Assembly (NCBI RefSeq): GCF_022012445.1
Contig: NZ_JAKLTS010000006.1
Span: forward strand, 1 to 64,000
DNA from: Massilia sp. TS11
GTDB taxonomy: Bacteria > Pseudomonadota > Gammaproteobacteria > Burkholderiales > Burkholderiaceae_D
Length of the DNA: 64,000 nucleotides
Reading direction: 5' to 3'
Below, one piece after another: positions 1 through 9,236 of this stretch. The notes beneath the pieces are model-generated. The model saw only the letters and a list, made by a program, of their open reading frames with translations, ran no database searches and was not told where the DNA came from. The position numbers and the translations under genes were made by a program. Position 1 is the stretch's first letter; each line of letters starts with the position of its first letter.

Positions 1-40
1 TTGATCCCGGCTTTCAATCAAAAGGGCTTGCACTTCAAGA

Positions 41-127
41 CGGTATCTGACCCCGATTTCTCCGTCCGGCAAAACCACTTGCCCGGCGGGTAAATCGGGG
101 TCAGACCCCATTTGTTTATGGGGCAAT
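41..127. repeat. palindromic GGGGTCAGACCCC repeat, one full and one half copy
   Basis: A full copy of the palindrome core GGGGTCAGACCCC lies at 97-109, preceded by AAATC. A degenerate half copy in the opposite orientation (TCTGACCCCGATTT) lies at 46-59. The full copy is followed by GGGGCAATTTA, which runs straight into the stop codon of the minus-strand cyclo-ligase gene. The same layout recurs near 15057 and 57204-57250. The segment from 1 to 40 shows nothing I can identify. Confidence 0.75.
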
Positions 128-703
128 TTATTCGGTGAGGATCTGGTCGAGCGCGATGTCGTGCGGATCGGGCCTGAAGTCGACCTGCTGGCAGCGGTAG
201 GCCACGCCGACGCTGGCCGGGCGCGGCGCGGCGGCCAGCGTGCGGTCGTAATAGCCGCCGCCGTAGCCGACCCGGTAGCCGGCCGCATTGAAGCCGAGGC
301 AGGGCACGACGATCGCGGCCGGACGCGCGCGCAGGCGCAGCACGGCCGGCACTGCCACCCCCATCGGGTCGCGCAGCATCGCTTCGCCCGGCGTCCAGTC
401 GGAGAAGGCGAGGGCGCTGTCGCGCGCGATCACCACCGGCAGCAGCAGGCGCAGGCCGGCTTCGGCCAGGGCGGTGTAGGCCGCGCTCAGATCGGGCTCG
501 CCGCGCAGCGGCCAGAAGACGGCCAGTTCGCGCAGGCCGCGCGCGGCGCACCACTGCTGCAGCTGCGCGCCGATGCGCTGGTCCCATTCCGCCTTGTGCG
601 CCGCCGCGACGGCTCGGCGCGCGGCCAGCAGCCGGGCGCGTAATGCCGCCTTGTCACCATTGAGCCCCTCGGGGGCGCGTGATATGCTAGGTCCGCCGGT
701 CAT
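128..703 (-). CDS. 5-formyltetrahydrofolate cyclo-ligase
   Basis: Converts 5-formyl-THF to 5,10-methenyl-THF with ATP in cytosolic one-carbon metabolism. The 191-residue protein carries the family signatures: an N-terminal basic helix (ALRARLLAARRA), a central VPCLGFN stretch and the glycine-rich YGGGYYDR motif near the C-terminus. The reading frame is open further upstream, but that part lies inside the divergent transglycosylase gene. The ATG at 703 (MTGGPSIS) gives the usual family length of about 180-200 residues. Only 13 bp separate this start from the divergent gene at 717, so the two promoters must lie inside each other's coding regions or one start is further downstream. The stop codon abuts a palindromic repeat. 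Confidence 0.9.
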   Translation of the reverse strand: MTGGPSISRAPEGLNGDKAALRARLLAARRAVAAAHKAEWDQRIGAQLQQWCAARGLRELAVFWPLRGEPDLSAAYTALAEAGLRLLLPVVIARDSALAFSDWTPGEAMLRDPMGVAVPAVLRLRARPAAIVVPCLGFNAAGYRVGYGGGYYDRTLAAAPRPASVGVAYRCQQVDFRPDPHDIALDQILTE

Positions 704-716
704 AGTCGAAGCGAAG

Positions 717-2684
717 ATGGAAGTGAAAGCTGTACACCCGAAGTTCTCCCTGATGTGGATCGCCGGCGCCTGGCTCGCCGTGGCCAGCCTGTGCGCGCCG
801 CTGGCTTGGGCGCAGTCGCCCGATCCTTCCGATGACGACACCTTCTTGCTGCTGCGCGAAGCCGCGCGCCAGGACGATGCCGCCAAGGCCAATGCGCTGG
901 CTTCGCGCCTGCCGCATTACGTGATTCCGTCCTACGTCGACTATTATCAACTGAAACCGCGCCTGAAGGAGGCCAGCGCCGACGAAGTGCGTGCCTTCCT
1001 CAAAAAATACGAGGGCAGCGCCATCGCCGACCGCCTGCGCAATGACTGGCTGCTGGAGCTGGGCCGCAAGCGCGACTGGGCCAATTTCGACCAGCAGCTG
1101 CCGCTGTATGTGGTCAATGACGATACCCAGGTCAAATGCTATGGCCTGCTGTCGCGCCTGAACAAGGGCCAGAAGGTGGCCGACGACGCGCGCGCCCTGC
1201 TGGTCAACCCCACCGTGTATGGCGAGGCCTGCTCGGCCCTGATCGCGGCGCTCCGTCAAAGCGGCCAGTTCGATACGCGCGACCTGTTCGTGCAATTGCG
1301 TCTGGCCGGCGAGTTCAATGCCACTGGCCCGGCGCGCCGGGCGGCCGGCCTGCTCGGGGCCTCGGAGTCGCGCGCGGCCCAGGCGGTCGATCTGCCGGCC
1401 CTGGCCATCGCGCGCGGCGTCGGCAGCACGCGCGCCGAGCACGAAATCTATCTGATCGCCGTCAGCCGCCTGGCCCGCACCAGCCACAAGCTGGCGGTGG
1501 CGGCCCTGAACAAGGCGGCCAAAAAACTCAGCGCCGAGGAGCTGGCCCTGGGCTGGGCCTATCTGGCCCAATACGCCTCGCTGATGGTGCTGCCGGAAGC
1601 GCCCGAGTACTGGAAAAAAGCCGAAGGCGCGCCGCTGTCGTATGACGCCATGCAGTGGAAGGCGCGCATCGCGCTGCGCCAGGGCGACTGGGCCGGTCTG
1701 AAGGCGCAGATCAATGCGATGCCGGCGCGCGTGCGCGAGGAGCCGGTCTGGGTCTACTGGCTGGGGCGCGCGCTGGCGCGCGAGGGCAGCAGCGAGCAGG
1801 CCAATGCCCTGTTCCGCCGCATCGCCGATCAGAACAGCTTCTATGGCCAGCTGGCCCTCGAGGAGCTGGGCCAGAAGATCAGCATTCCGCCGTCCGCGGC
1901 GCCGCTCACGCCGGCCGAAATCGCGCCGATGGCGGCCAATCCGGGCCTGCAGCGCGCGCTCAAGTTCTTCAGCCTGCGCCTGCGGTTCGAGGGCACGCGC
2001 GAGTGGAACTGGGAGCTGCGCAAGATGGGCGAGCGCGAGCTTTTGGCCGCGGCCGAATTCGCGCGCCAGAACGACGTGCTGGACCGCATGGTGCACACCT
2101 CGGAGCGCACCCGCAGCGAGTTCGATTACACGCAGCGCTTCCCGACCCCGCACAACGACATCCTGCATCCGACCGCGCAGGGCCTGGGCCTGGACCGCGC
2201 CTGGGTGTATGGCCTGATCCGCCAGGAGTCGCGCTTCATCATGGACGCCCGCTCGAGCGTCGGCGCGGCCGGTCTGATGCAGGTGATGCCGTCCACCGCC
2301 AAATACGTGGCGCGCAAGATCGGCCTGACCGAGTACGGCCACGACCAGCTGCACGATCTGCGCACCAATATCACGCTCGGCTCGAACTACCTGTCGATGA
2401 TCCTGGCCAGCATGGACGGTTCGCAGACCCTGGCCACGGCCGCCTACAACGCCGGGCCGGGCCGCCTGCGCAGCTGGCGCGCCGCGCTCACCGGGCCGCT
2501 GGAAGGCGCGGTCTGGGTCGAGAACATTCCCTTCCCCGAGACACGCAGCTACGTCAAGAACGTGCTGACCAATGCCACCAATTACGCCGCCCTGTTCGAA
2601 GGCCGTCCGCAGTCGCTGAAGGCGCGCCTGGGCACGGTCGGTCCCAAATCCACCAGTCCGAACGCGGCGCCCGAGCTGCCCTGA
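717..2684 (+). CDS. soluble lytic murein transglycosylase (Slt70-like)
   Basis: Periplasmic enzyme that cleaves the MurNAc-GlcNAc bond of peptidoglycan with 1,6-anhydro product formation. The 655-residue protein starts with a signal peptide (hydrophobic stretch WIAGAWLAVASLCAPL, cleavage after AWA) and continues with a long alpha-helical superhelix typical of Slt70. The C-terminal SLT domain has the catalytic glutamate E504 in RQESRF, followed by SSVGAAGLMQVMPSTA and later TAAYNAGPGR, all canonical for family 1 transglycosylases. The ATG at 717 is chosen for its purine-rich upstream GAAGCGAAG. An internal ATG at 753 would also leave a complete signal peptide. The next gene starts 13 bp downstream and is probably cotranscribed. 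Confidence 0.94.
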   Translation: MEVKAVHPKFSLMWIAGAWLAVASLCAPLAWAQSPDPSDDDTFLLLREAARQDDAAKANALASRLPHYVIPSYVDYYQLKPRLKEASADEVRAFLKKYEGSAIADRLRNDWLLELGRKRDWANFDQQLPLYVVNDDTQVKCYGLLSRLNKGQKVADDARALLVNPTVYGEACSALIAALRQSGQFDTRDLFVQLRLAGEFNATGPARRAAGLLGASESRAAQAVDLPALAIARGVGSTRAEHEIYLIAVSRLARTSHKLAVAALNKAAKKLSAEELALGWAYLAQYASLMVLPEAPEYWKKAEGAPLSYDAMQWKARIALRQGDWAGLKAQINAMPARVREEPVWVYWLGRALAREGSSEQANALFRRIADQNSFYGQLALEELGQKISIPPSAAPLTPAEIAPMAANPGLQRALKFFSLRLRFEGTREWNWELRKMGERELLAAAEFARQNDVLDRMVHTSERTRSEFDYTQRFPTPHNDILHPTAQGLGLDRAWVYGLIRQESRFIMDARSSVGAAGLMQVMPSTAKYVARKIGLTEYGHDQLHDLRTNITLGSNYLSMILASMDGSQTLATAAYNAGPGRLRSWRAALTGPLEGAVWVENIPFPETRSYVKNVLTNATNYAALFEGRPQSLKARLGTVGPKSTSPNAAPELP

Positions 2685-2697
2685 GCCGCCCTCCATC

Positions 2698-3417
2698 ATG
2701 CAGACCACTGAACTCGATCCGAAGCTGACCGAAACCCTGGCCCAGGCGCGCGCCGCCGGCCTGACCCTCGTCATCGGCAACAAGACCTACTCCTCGTGGT
2801 CGCTGCGCCCCTGGGCCGCGCTGGTCGCCTTCGGCATCCCGTTCACCGAGGTGCGCGTGCTGCTCGATAAACCCGACACCGCCACCCGCATCGCCGAATA
2901 TTCGGCCGCCGGGCGCGTGCCGGTGCTGGTGGCCGGCGAGCTGACCGTGTGGGACAGTCTGGCCATCTGCGAATACGTGGCCGAACAATTCCCTGACAAG
3001 CACCTGTGGCCGCAGGACGTGGTGGCGCGTGCCACCGCGCGCGCCGTCTGCGCCGAAATGCATTCCGGCTTTGCCGATCTGCGCCAGCACATGCCCTTCT
3101 ACCTGAAGGGCGTATTCCCCGGGCGCGGGCGCACCCCGGGCGCCCAGGCCGACATCGGCCGCATCTGCGAGATCTGGGAGGAATGCCTGTCGCGCTTTGG
3201 CCGCAATGAATTCCTGTTCGGTGATTTCTCCATCGCCGACGCCTTCTACGCGCCGGTGGTGCTGCGCTTTCGCACCTATGCGGTGGCGCTGGCGCCGGCC
3301 CTGCAGGCCTATTGCGAGCGCGTGATCGCCCATCCGGCCATCGCGCGCTGGATCGCCGAAGCTGAAGCCGAGACCGAGTCGGCCGAACTGCACGACAAGG
3401 ACCTGGGTCTGCCATGA
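2698..3417 (+). CDS. glutathione S-transferase family protein
   Basis: A 239-residue GST-fold protein. The N-terminal thioredoxin-like part contains [13 protein letters not shown], in which a serine-rich loop takes the place of the usual catalytic Ser/Tyr/Cys, then GRVPVLV and [12 protein letters not shown], the conserved cis-proline loop and glutathione-binding helix. The C-terminal half is helical with a typical [12 protein letters not shown] segment. The first 20 or so residues precede the domain, so a later start cannot be excluded; no strong ribosome binding site is visible. It lies between the transglycosylase and the CCA enzyme, and its TGA overlaps the next ATG by 4 bp, indicating translational coupling. 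The substrate is unknown. Confidence 0.88.
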   Translation: MQTTELDPKLTETLAQARAAGLTLVIGNKTYSSWSLRPWAALVAFGIPFTEVRVLLDKPDTATRIAEYSAAGRVPVLVAGELTVWDSLAICEYVAEQFPDKHLWPQDVVARATARAVCAEMHSGFADLRQHMPFYLKGVFPGRGRTPGAQADIGRICEIWEECLSRFGRNEFLFGDFSIADAFYAPVVLRFRTYAVALAPALQAYCERVIAHPAIARWIAEAEAETESAELHDKDLGLP

Positions 3418-4664
3418 AGATCTATGTGGTCGGCGGCGCGGTGCGCGACAAGCTGCTCGGCCTGCCGGTCCAGGACCGCGACCATGTGGTCGTCGGCGCC
3501 ACGCCTGAACAGATGCGTGCGGCCGGCTTCCGCCCGGTGGGCAAGGACTTCCCGGTCTTCCTCCATCCCGACACCAAGGAGGAGTACGCGCTGGCGCGCA
3601 CCGAGCGCAAGACCGCGCCCGGCTACCACGGCTTCACTTTCCATGCCGCGCCCGACGTCACGCTCGAACAGGACCTGCTGCGGCGCGACCTGACCATCAA
3701 TGCCATCGCGGAGGACGAGGACGGACGCCTGACCGACCCGTATGGCGGCCAGGCCGACCTGCAGGCGCGCCTGTTCCGCCACGTGTCGGCGGCGTTCGAA
3801 GAAGACCCGGTGCGCATCCTGCGGGTGGCGCGCTTCGCCGCCCGCTTTGCCGATTTCTCTGTGGCGCCCGAGACGCTCGCGCTGATGCGGCGCATGGTGG
3901 CCGCCGGCGAGGTCGATGCGCTGGTGGCCGAACGCGTCTGGCAGGAGCTGGCGCGCGGCCTGATGGAGGCCCACCCGGCGCGCATGTTCGAGGTGCTGCG
4001 CGCCTGCGGTGCGCTGGCGCGCATCCTGCCTGAACTCGATGCCCTGTGGGGCGTGCCGCAGCCGCCCCAGCACCATCCCGAAGTCGACACCGGCGTGCAC
4101 GTGATGCTGGTGCTGGAGCAGGCCGCCGCCGCCGGCCTGCCGCTGGCGGTGCGCTTCGCCGCCCTCATGCACGACCTGGGCAAGGGCCGCACGCCCAGCC
4201 AGCACTGGCCCAGCCACCATGGCCACGAAGGCAGCGGCGTGGCCCTGGTCGAGGCCCTGTGCCAGCGCCTGCGCGTGCCGGGCGAGTGCCGCGACCTGGC
4301 CGTGCTGTGCGCGCGCGAGCACGGCAATCTGCACCGCGCCCTCGAACTGCGCGCCAGCACCATCGTCAGCCTGTTCGAGCGCTGCGACGCCTACCGCAAG
4401 CCGGAGCGCTTCGCCCAGCTGCTGCAGGCGGCCGAATGCGATGCGCGCGGGCGCGGCAGCGCCGAGCTGCGCGCGCGCCCCTATCCGCAGAGCGCCTATC
4501 TGCTGCATGCCCTGGCCGCGGCGCGCGCCGTGGCGGCCGGCGAGATCGCCGCCGCCTGCAGCGACAAGGCGCGCATCCCCGAGGCCGTGCGCAGCGCCCG
4601 CGTCCGCGCGGTGAAGCAGGCGATCGGCGCGTCCGGGCAAACGCTCACACCGGCGCGCGAATAA
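3414..4664 (+). CDS. cca: multifunctional CCA tRNA nucleotidyltransferase
   Basis: Adds and repairs the 3' CCA end of tRNAs. The 416-residue protein resembles the E. coli enzyme throughout: [18 protein letters not shown] at the N-terminus (nucleotidyltransferase motif with the DxD metal ligands), [19 protein letters not shown] and [15 protein letters not shown] (head and neck), then an HD phosphohydrolase region with [10 protein letters not shown] and [11 protein letters not shown]. The HD domain gives the 2',3'-cyclic phosphodiesterase and phosphatase activities known for the proteobacterial form. The start ATG overlaps the stop of the GST gene by 4 bp. Confidence 0.96.
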   Translation: MKIYVVGGAVRDKLLGLPVQDRDHVVVGATPEQMRAAGFRPVGKDFPVFLHPDTKEEYALARTERKTAPGYHGFTFHAAPDVTLEQDLLRRDLTINAIAEDEDGRLTDPYGGQADLQARLFRHVSAAFEEDPVRILRVARFAARFADFSVAPETLALMRRMVAAGEVDALVAERVWQELARGLMEAHPARMFEVLRACGALARILPELDALWGVPQPPQHHPEVDTGVHVMLVLEQAAAAGLPLAVRFAALMHDLGKGRTPSQHWPSHHGHEGSGVALVEALCQRLRVPGECRDLAVLCAREHGNLHRALELRASTIVSLFERCDAYRKPERFAQLLQAAECDARGRGSAELRARPYPQSAYLLHALAAARAVAAGEIAAACSDKARIPEAVRSARVRAVKQAIGASGQTLTPARE

Positions 4665-4720
4665 ATTGCGCCGGATAAGGCGAATCTGGGCTAGCATATG
4701 GTTTCATTGTGCGCTGCGAG

Positions 4721-5434
4721 ATGAGCGTTCCCATGACTAGCGAAAGCAAGTTCCATAATCCGATCGCCCGCTTTTTCGGCAAACGCAAATCCCCGGCCGA
4801 GGGCGGCAAGCCGCCGCGGCGCGGTTCGCGCACCGTGCTGGTCAAGCAGCTCGACGAGCGTGACCGCCGCCGTGTGCTCAAGCACCTGCTGGCGCTCGAC
4901 ACCCACGACCGCACGCTGCGCTTCGGCTCCAACCTGCCCGACAGCCAGATCGAGGCCTATGTCGGCCGCATCGACTTCACGCGCGACACCGTCTACGGCG
5001 TCTACAACCGCTGGTTCCGCCTGGTCGGCGTCTGCCATCTGGCCTTCATGAATGCGCGCGACGTGCCGCCCGCGCGCCAGACCACCATCAAGGACCAGGT
5101 GGCCGAATTCGGCGTCTCGGTATCGAAGTCGGCGCGCGGCCTGGGCATCGGTTCCAAGCTGTTCGAGCGCGCCGCGATCCGCTGCCGCAATCTGGACATC
5201 GACACGCTCTACATGCACTGCCTGTCCTCGAACGCCACCATGATGCACCTGGCGCGCAAGGCCGGCATGGAAATCGTGCGCGAATACGGCGAGGCCGACG
5301 CCTACCTGCATCTGCCGCCGGCCGATCCCAGCTCGGTGCTGCAGGAGGCCGTGCAGGAGCAGTTCGCCGCCATCGACTACGCGCTCAAATCGAACGCGCG
5401 CGCCGCCTTCAAGCTGTTCTCGTCCAAAAAATAA
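4721..5434 (+). CDS. GNAT-family N-acetyltransferase
   Basis: A cytosolic GNAT-type acyltransferase of about 237 residues. After a basic linker of some 40 residues, the domain begins at TVLVKQLDERD. The acetyl-CoA loop is seen as VSKSARGLGIGSKLFERA, followed by LYMHCLSSNATMMHLARKAGM, which matches the late strand and helix of the fold. The substrate cannot be predicted. Three starts are possible in frame: GTG 4709, ATG 4721 and ATG 4733; I chose 4721 although its spacing to the upstream GAG is poor, so the start is uncertain. The gene ends at a hairpin shared with the convergent DUF885 gene. Confidence 0.82.
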   Translation: MSVPMTSESKFHNPIARFFGKRKSPAEGGKPPRRGSRTVLVKQLDERDRRRVLKHLLALDTHDRTLRFGSNLPDSQIEAYVGRIDFTRDTVYGVYNRWFRLVGVCHLAFMNARDVPPARQTTIKDQVAEFGVSVSKSARGLGIGSKLFERAAIRCRNLDIDTLYMHCLSSNATMMHLARKAGMEIVREYGEADAYLHLPPADPSSVLQEAVQEQFAAIDYALKSNARAAFKLFSSKK

Positions 5435-5456
5435 GGCGGGCCGTCCGGCCCGCCTT
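5433..5456. terminator. bidirectional hairpin terminator
   Basis: A perfect 10-bp stem AAGGCGGGCC / GGCCCGCCTT with a 4-base loop lies between the convergent ends of the acetyltransferase and the DUF885 gene. The A and T residues at its two ends suit termination in both directions, although the U-tracts are only two bases long. Confidence 0.75.
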
Positions 5457-5462
5457 CGCGTG

Positions 5463-7241
5463 TCAGCGCTTGCGCTGGGCTGGCACGAACTCCTCCATCA
5501 CGGCCTTGCGCAGCAGGGCCGGCGGCACCAGGCCCTGGGCCAGCACAAAGTCATTGAAGGCCTTGCGGTCGAACTGCTTGCGCAGCGCCACTTCGGCCGC
5601 CTGGCGCGTCTCCATCAGGCGCTGATAGCCATAGAAGTAGGAGGTCGCCTGGCCGGGCGCGCGGAAGGTGTAGCGCTGCATCTCCTGGGTGGCCATGCCC
5701 TCGGACAGGCCGACTTCGTCCATCAGGAAGGACTTCACGCCTTCGGGCGTGATCTCGCCCAGATTGACCATCGGGTCGAGGAAGGCGCGCGCGGCCCGCT
5801 GCAGGCGCGCCTGCAGGGCGAACAGCTGGCCGTCGAGCGGCTCGAAGGGCTGCATTTCGGCTTCCGCATACAGGGCCCAGCCTTCGACATTCACGCTGTT
5901 GAAGGCGAACACCGCACGCGCGGTCGACACGCCGGCTTCCACCATCTTGGCGAACTGCAGCTCGTGGCCGGGGCGCGCCTCGTGCGCGGTCAGGGTCCAG
6001 GTGCCGGCTTCGTGGGTGAAGTCGTCGAAGTTCAGGGTCTTGCCGCTGGCGTCGGGCGCCATCCCGCGCGTGAGCACGAATTCGCCGTATTCGCCGGTAT
6101 TGCCGACCAGGCGCGGCGGATTCATATGCGGGGCCGGCAGGGCCGCGTCTTCGGCCGGCGTGGCCAGACGGATCACGGCTTTGCGCTCGGGCAGGCTGAC
6201 GATGCGCTGCTCGCGCACCAGGCCCTCGATCTGTTTCAGGCGCTCGGCGTACAGCGGCATCACCTGGTCGGCCGGAATCTGCTGGCGCTTGAGGGTGCGC
6301 ATCACGGCGCGGTAGTCGGCGTCCGACAGCTTGCGCTCGCGCGCGATCAGGCCGGCCGTGATCTGCATCTGGTTGCGGATTTCGGCGAACGAGGTCAGGG
6401 CCTTGGCGATCATCTCCTGCGGGCTGATGTCGACCCCGAACTGGTGCAGATTATCGGCATACACGTCGGGCGGCAGGCGGTGGTCGGCGCGCGCCAGCGG
6501 CAGCACCTTCTGGCGCACATTCTCGTTGTAGGCGCTCAGCTGCTGTTCGAGCGCATGGAAGGGCGTCTGCCAGCCTTGCAAGTCGCTCTTGGCCAGCAGC
6601 TCGTGCATGCCCTTGATCAGGGCCGGGGCGCTGTTCAGCGCCTGTTCGACCTCGCCCTTGTAGGGGCCGAGCAGTTTCGGATCGGCGCGCAGGCGTTCCT
6701 GCATGCGCTCCTCGGCCAGCACGGTGATCGGGCGGTAGCCGGGCGCCTGGCCCGCGTATTTCTGCAGGCGCAGCAGCAGGGTCTGGCGGCGTTCCTTGGG
6801 CACGCGCGGGTCGAGCATGCCGCGCACCACGCCGAACAGCATGGCGCTCAGGTCCTGGTAGGGCAGGAAGTACTTGCGCTGCAGGGCATTGCTGGTGAGC
6901 TGGTCGCGCGCGGCGGCGATCAGGATTTCCAGGTCCTGGCGGATCTTCGCATCGGTTTCCTGCTTCAGGCGCCCCTGCAGGTCGGCGATCACGGCCTCGG
7001 TGTCGCGCACGCTGGCCTCGTACAGGTCGCGCGACAGGTCGGTGATCTGCTCGTCATAGCCGTCCACGCCGAGGCTGCTGGCGCTCTCGGGCGAATACTT
7101 GGCCATCAGGTTCAGCAGGACCTTGGCGTTGGCATTGCTTTTCGTAACCCAGGCCGGTTCGGCGGCCGCCGCCGACCAGGAAGCCAGGGCGAGCGTCATG
7201 GCGCCCAGCAGCAGGCGCGGTTTCCACGTTGTTGTTCTCAT
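5463..7241 (-). CDS. secreted DUF885 family putative metallohydrolase
   Basis: A 592-residue protein with a signal peptide (LLLGAMTLALASWSAAAA, cleavage near AEP). DUF885 proteins are predicted zinc hydrolases with a gluzincin-like fold. Here the motif region reads TLTAHEARPGHELQ with a downstream NVEGWALYAEAE. The latter provides the second glutamate of the family, and HEARPGHE corresponds to the HExxPGH zinc site. The start at 7241 follows a good ribosome binding site (GGAG). A second DUF885 protein is encoded at 50367-52172 and the two are only distantly similar. Substrate unknown; peptidase activity is an inference from family relatives. Confidence 0.85.
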   Translation of the reverse strand: MRTTTWKPRLLLGAMTLALASWSAAAAEPAWVTKSNANAKVLLNLMAKYSPESASSLGVDGYDEQITDLSRDLYEASVRDTEAVIADLQGRLKQETDAKIRQDLEILIAAARDQLTSNALQRKYFLPYQDLSAMLFGVVRGMLDPRVPKERRQTLLLRLQKYAGQAPGYRPITVLAEERMQERLRADPKLLGPYKGEVEQALNSAPALIKGMHELLAKSDLQGWQTPFHALEQQLSAYNENVRQKVLPLARADHRLPPDVYADNLHQFGVDISPQEMIAKALTSFAEIRNQMQITAGLIARERKLSDADYRAVMRTLKRQQIPADQVMPLYAERLKQIEGLVREQRIVSLPERKAVIRLATPAEDAALPAPHMNPPRLVGNTGEYGEFVLTRGMAPDASGKTLNFDDFTHEAGTWTLTAHEARPGHELQFAKMVEAGVSTARAVFAFNSVNVEGWALYAEAEMQPFEPLDGQLFALQARLQRAARAFLDPMVNLGEITPEGVKSFLMDEVGLSEGMATQEMQRYTFRAPGQATSYFYGYQRLMETRQAAEVALRKQFDRKAFNDFVLAQGLVPPALLRKAVMEEFVPAQRKR

Positions 7242-7348
7242 CTCTCGATCTCCAAAAGGCCGCAATCTTGCGGAAAAAGCATTCTGCGCCCGGGCGCCGC
7301 CGGACGGGCGCAGAATGCGACAAAACGCCGAAAACGCGGCCTGGAGCG

Positions 7349-7843
7349 CTACACCAGGGGCAGGGCCGTGGTGTCCTTGATGCGCGTGAGCGCAAAGCTG
7401 GACTTGACGTCGGCCACGGCCGGGTGAGTCAGCAGGGTTTTCATCATGAAGCGCGAGAAATGGTCCATGTCCTCCACGTGCACCCGCAGCAGATAGTCCA
7501 TTTCGCCCGTCATCGCATAGCAGGCCACCACCTCGGGCCAGTCGGCCACGGCCTCGGCGAAGGCGGTGTGCGGCGAGCTGGCATTGCCGCGCCCGCTCGG
7601 GTCGTGGTGCTTCTCGAGGCGCACATTCACATAGGCCAGCAGACCGAGGCCGATCTGGGCCGGGTCGAGCAGGGCCACATACTGCTTGATGACGCCGGCC
7701 TCCTCGAGGCGCTTGATGCGGCGCAGGCAGGGCGAGGGCGAGAGACTGACCTTGTCGGCGATGTCCTGGTTGGACAGGCGGCCGTCCTGCTGGAGGATGG
7801 CGAGGATCCTGCGGTCCGTCTTATCGAGCGAAATTTTGGCCAT
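7349..7843 (-). CDS. Lrp/AsnC family transcriptional regulator
   Basis: A 164-residue regulator. Residues 1-60 form the AsnC-type helix-turn-helix (LDKTDRRILAILQQDGRLSN and LSPSPCLRRIKRLEEAGVI). The C-terminal RAM domain contains VVACYAMTGEMDYLLRVHV, the ligand-binding and dimer segment, and ends in the usual TTALPL. It is divergent from the 4-hydroxyphenylpyruvate dioxygenase gene, with 123 bp between the two starts containing an inverted repeat. It therefore probably controls that catabolic gene and itself, in response to an aromatic amino acid; that role is an inference from position. Confidence 0.93.
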   Translation of the reverse strand: MAKISLDKTDRRILAILQQDGRLSNQDIADKVSLSPSPCLRRIKRLEEAGVIKQYVALLDPAQIGLGLLAYVNVRLEKHHDPSGRGNASSPHTAFAEAVADWPEVVACYAMTGEMDYLLRVHVEDMDHFSRFMMKTLLTHPAVADVKSSFALTRIKDTTALPLV

Positions 7844-7864
7844 ACCTATCCTTTGCCATCGAAA

Positions 7865-7885
7865 TTACGCAATATTATTGCGCAA
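7865..7885. promoter_or_regulatory. candidate Lrp-type operator upstream of 4-HPP dioxygenase
   Basis: The inverted repeat TTACGCAAT - ATT - ATTGCGCAA (9-bp arms, 8 of 9 positions matching, 3-base AT spacer) lies between the divergent regulator and dioxygenase genes. Its size and AT-rich centre fit AsnC/Lrp-family binding sites. It lies 22 bp from the regulator's start codon and 82 bp from the dioxygenase start. Confidence 0.5.
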
Positions 7886-7935
7886 AATATCGAAACAGGG
7901 GTGGAAATGGCAATTTAATGGCGAGGCTGATTGAC

Positions 7936-7941
7936 TATACT
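7936..7941 (+). promoter_or_regulatory. possible -10 box of the 4-HPP dioxygenase promoter
   Basis: TATACT matches 5 of 6 bases of the sigma-70 -10 consensus and sits 26 bp before the start codon. No good -35 hexamer is seen at 17 bp spacing, consistent with an activator-dependent promoter, and the resulting leader would be very short. Confidence 0.3.
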
Positions 7942-7966
7942 GAGCGCCTCAAGGAGGAGACAAAAC

Positions 7967-9079
7967 ATGCAATTCACACCGTGGGACAACCCGATGGGGA
8001 CCGATGGTTTCGAATTCGTCGAGTACGCTGCGCCGGACCCGGCCGCCCTCGGCAAGCTGTTCGAACAGATGGGCTTCACGGCGATTGCCAAGCACCGTCA
8101 CAAGGACGTGACCCTGTACCGCCAGGGCGACATCAACTTCATCATCAACGCCGAGCAGGATTCGTTTGCCCAGCGTTTCGCCCGTCTGCATGGCCCCTCG
8201 GTGTGCGCGATCGCCATCCGCGTCAATGATGCGGCCGCCGCCTACAAGCGCGCGCTCGAACTGGGCGCCTGGGGCTTCGACAACAAGACCGGCCCGATGG
8301 AACTGAACATCCCCGCCATCAAGGGCGTGGGCGACTCGCTGCTGTATCTGGTCGACCGCTGGCGCGGCAAGAACGGCCAGGCGGGCGGGATCGGCGACAT
8401 CAGCATCTACGACGTCGACTTCGTGGCCATCCCGGGCGCCGTCGCCAATCCGGTCGGCAACGGCCTGACCTATATCGACCACCTGACCCACAATGTCCAC
8501 CGCGGCCGCATGAAGGAGTGGGCGTCGTTCTACGAGAACCTGTTCAACTTCCGCGAGATCCGCTACTTCGACATCGAAGGCAAGCTGACCGGCCTGAAGT
8601 CCAAGGCCATGACTTCGCCCTGCGGCAAGATCCGGATTCCGATCAACGAGTCCTCGGACGACAAGTCGCAGATTGCCGAATACCTCGACGAATACCATGG
8701 CGAGGGCATCCAGCACATCGCCCTGGGCACCGATGATGTCTACCGCACCGTCGACGGCCTGCGCGCCAATGGCATCGTGTTCCAGGACACCATCGAGACC
8801 TATTACGATCTGGTCGAGCGCCGCCTGCCGAACCACGGCGAAGACCTGGAGGCGCTGCGCCGCATGCGCATCCTGATCGACGGCCACACCGATGGCGCCG
8901 ACAAGCGCGAGCTGCTGCTGCAGATCTTCACCCAGAATGTGATCGGTCCGATCTTCTTCGAAATCATCCAGCGCAAGGGTGACCAGGGCTTTGGCGAAGG
9001 CAACTTCCGCGCCCTGTTCGAGTCGATCGAGCTCGATCAGATCCGGCGCGGCGTGCTGAAAGACCCGGCCGCCGCCTGA
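7967..9079 (+). CDS. hppD: 4-hydroxyphenylpyruvate dioxygenase
   Basis: Fe(II) dioxygenase converting 4-hydroxyphenylpyruvate to homogentisate in tyrosine degradation. The 370-residue protein has two vicinal-oxygen-chelate halves. The iron ligands are visible as H172 (DHLTHNV), H250 (GIQHIALGTDD) and E332 (GPIFFEIIQRKG), followed by the C-terminal GFGEGNFRALFES helix that closes the active site. The start ATG follows AAGGAGGAGA at 7951. A transcript could also begin at an upstream in-frame ATG at 7931, but that lies before this ribosome binding site. Neighbours are an Lrp regulator and an indolepyruvate oxidoreductase. Homogentisate dioxygenase and the later steps are not in the window. Confidence 0.96.
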   Translation: MQFTPWDNPMGTDGFEFVEYAAPDPAALGKLFEQMGFTAIAKHRHKDVTLYRQGDINFIINAEQDSFAQRFARLHGPSVCAIAIRVNDAAAAYKRALELGAWGFDNKTGPMELNIPAIKGVGDSLLYLVDRWRGKNGQAGGIGDISIYDVDFVAIPGAVANPVGNGLTYIDHLTHNVHRGRMKEWASFYENLFNFREIRYFDIEGKLTGLKSKAMTSPCGKIRIPINESSDDKSQIAEYLDEYHGEGIQHIALGTDDVYRTVDGLRANGIVFQDTIETYYDLVERRLPNHGEDLEALRRMRILIDGHTDGADKRELLLQIFTQNVIGPIFFEIIQRKGDQGFGEGNFRALFESIELDQIRRGVLKDPAAA

Positions 9080-9147
9080 GGCGCGCGCCGTGGCGGGGGC
9101 CATTTGACCCCGGCCCGGCGCAGGCACACAATACAGATAACCCCCCG

Positions 9148-9176
9148 ACGGGCGGGCCCACAAGGCCTGCCCGTTT
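9148..9176 (+). terminator. hairpin between hppD and the indolepyruvate oxidoreductase gene
   Basis: An 11-bp stem (ACGGGCGGGCC / GGCCTGCCCGT, one G-T wobble) with a 5-base loop is followed by TTT. It probably ends the dioxygenase transcript, so the downstream gene is likely to have its own promoter in the remaining 60 bp. Confidence 0.6.
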
Positions 9177-9236
9177 GCGCGTGCTACAACAACAGATCCC
9201 GGCGCGCGCCGCTCGGCACCACTACGGAGACACCGA

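Noticed and set aside
128..892. Longer form of the cyclo-ligase starting at 892
   Set aside because: The extra 63 residues lie entirely within the divergent transglycosylase coding sequence and have no similarity to the family.
5460..7427. Open frame of 655 codons on the plus strand opposite the DUF885 gene
   Set aside because: Shadow frame; the minus-strand gene has a signal peptide, ribosome binding site and conserved motifs.
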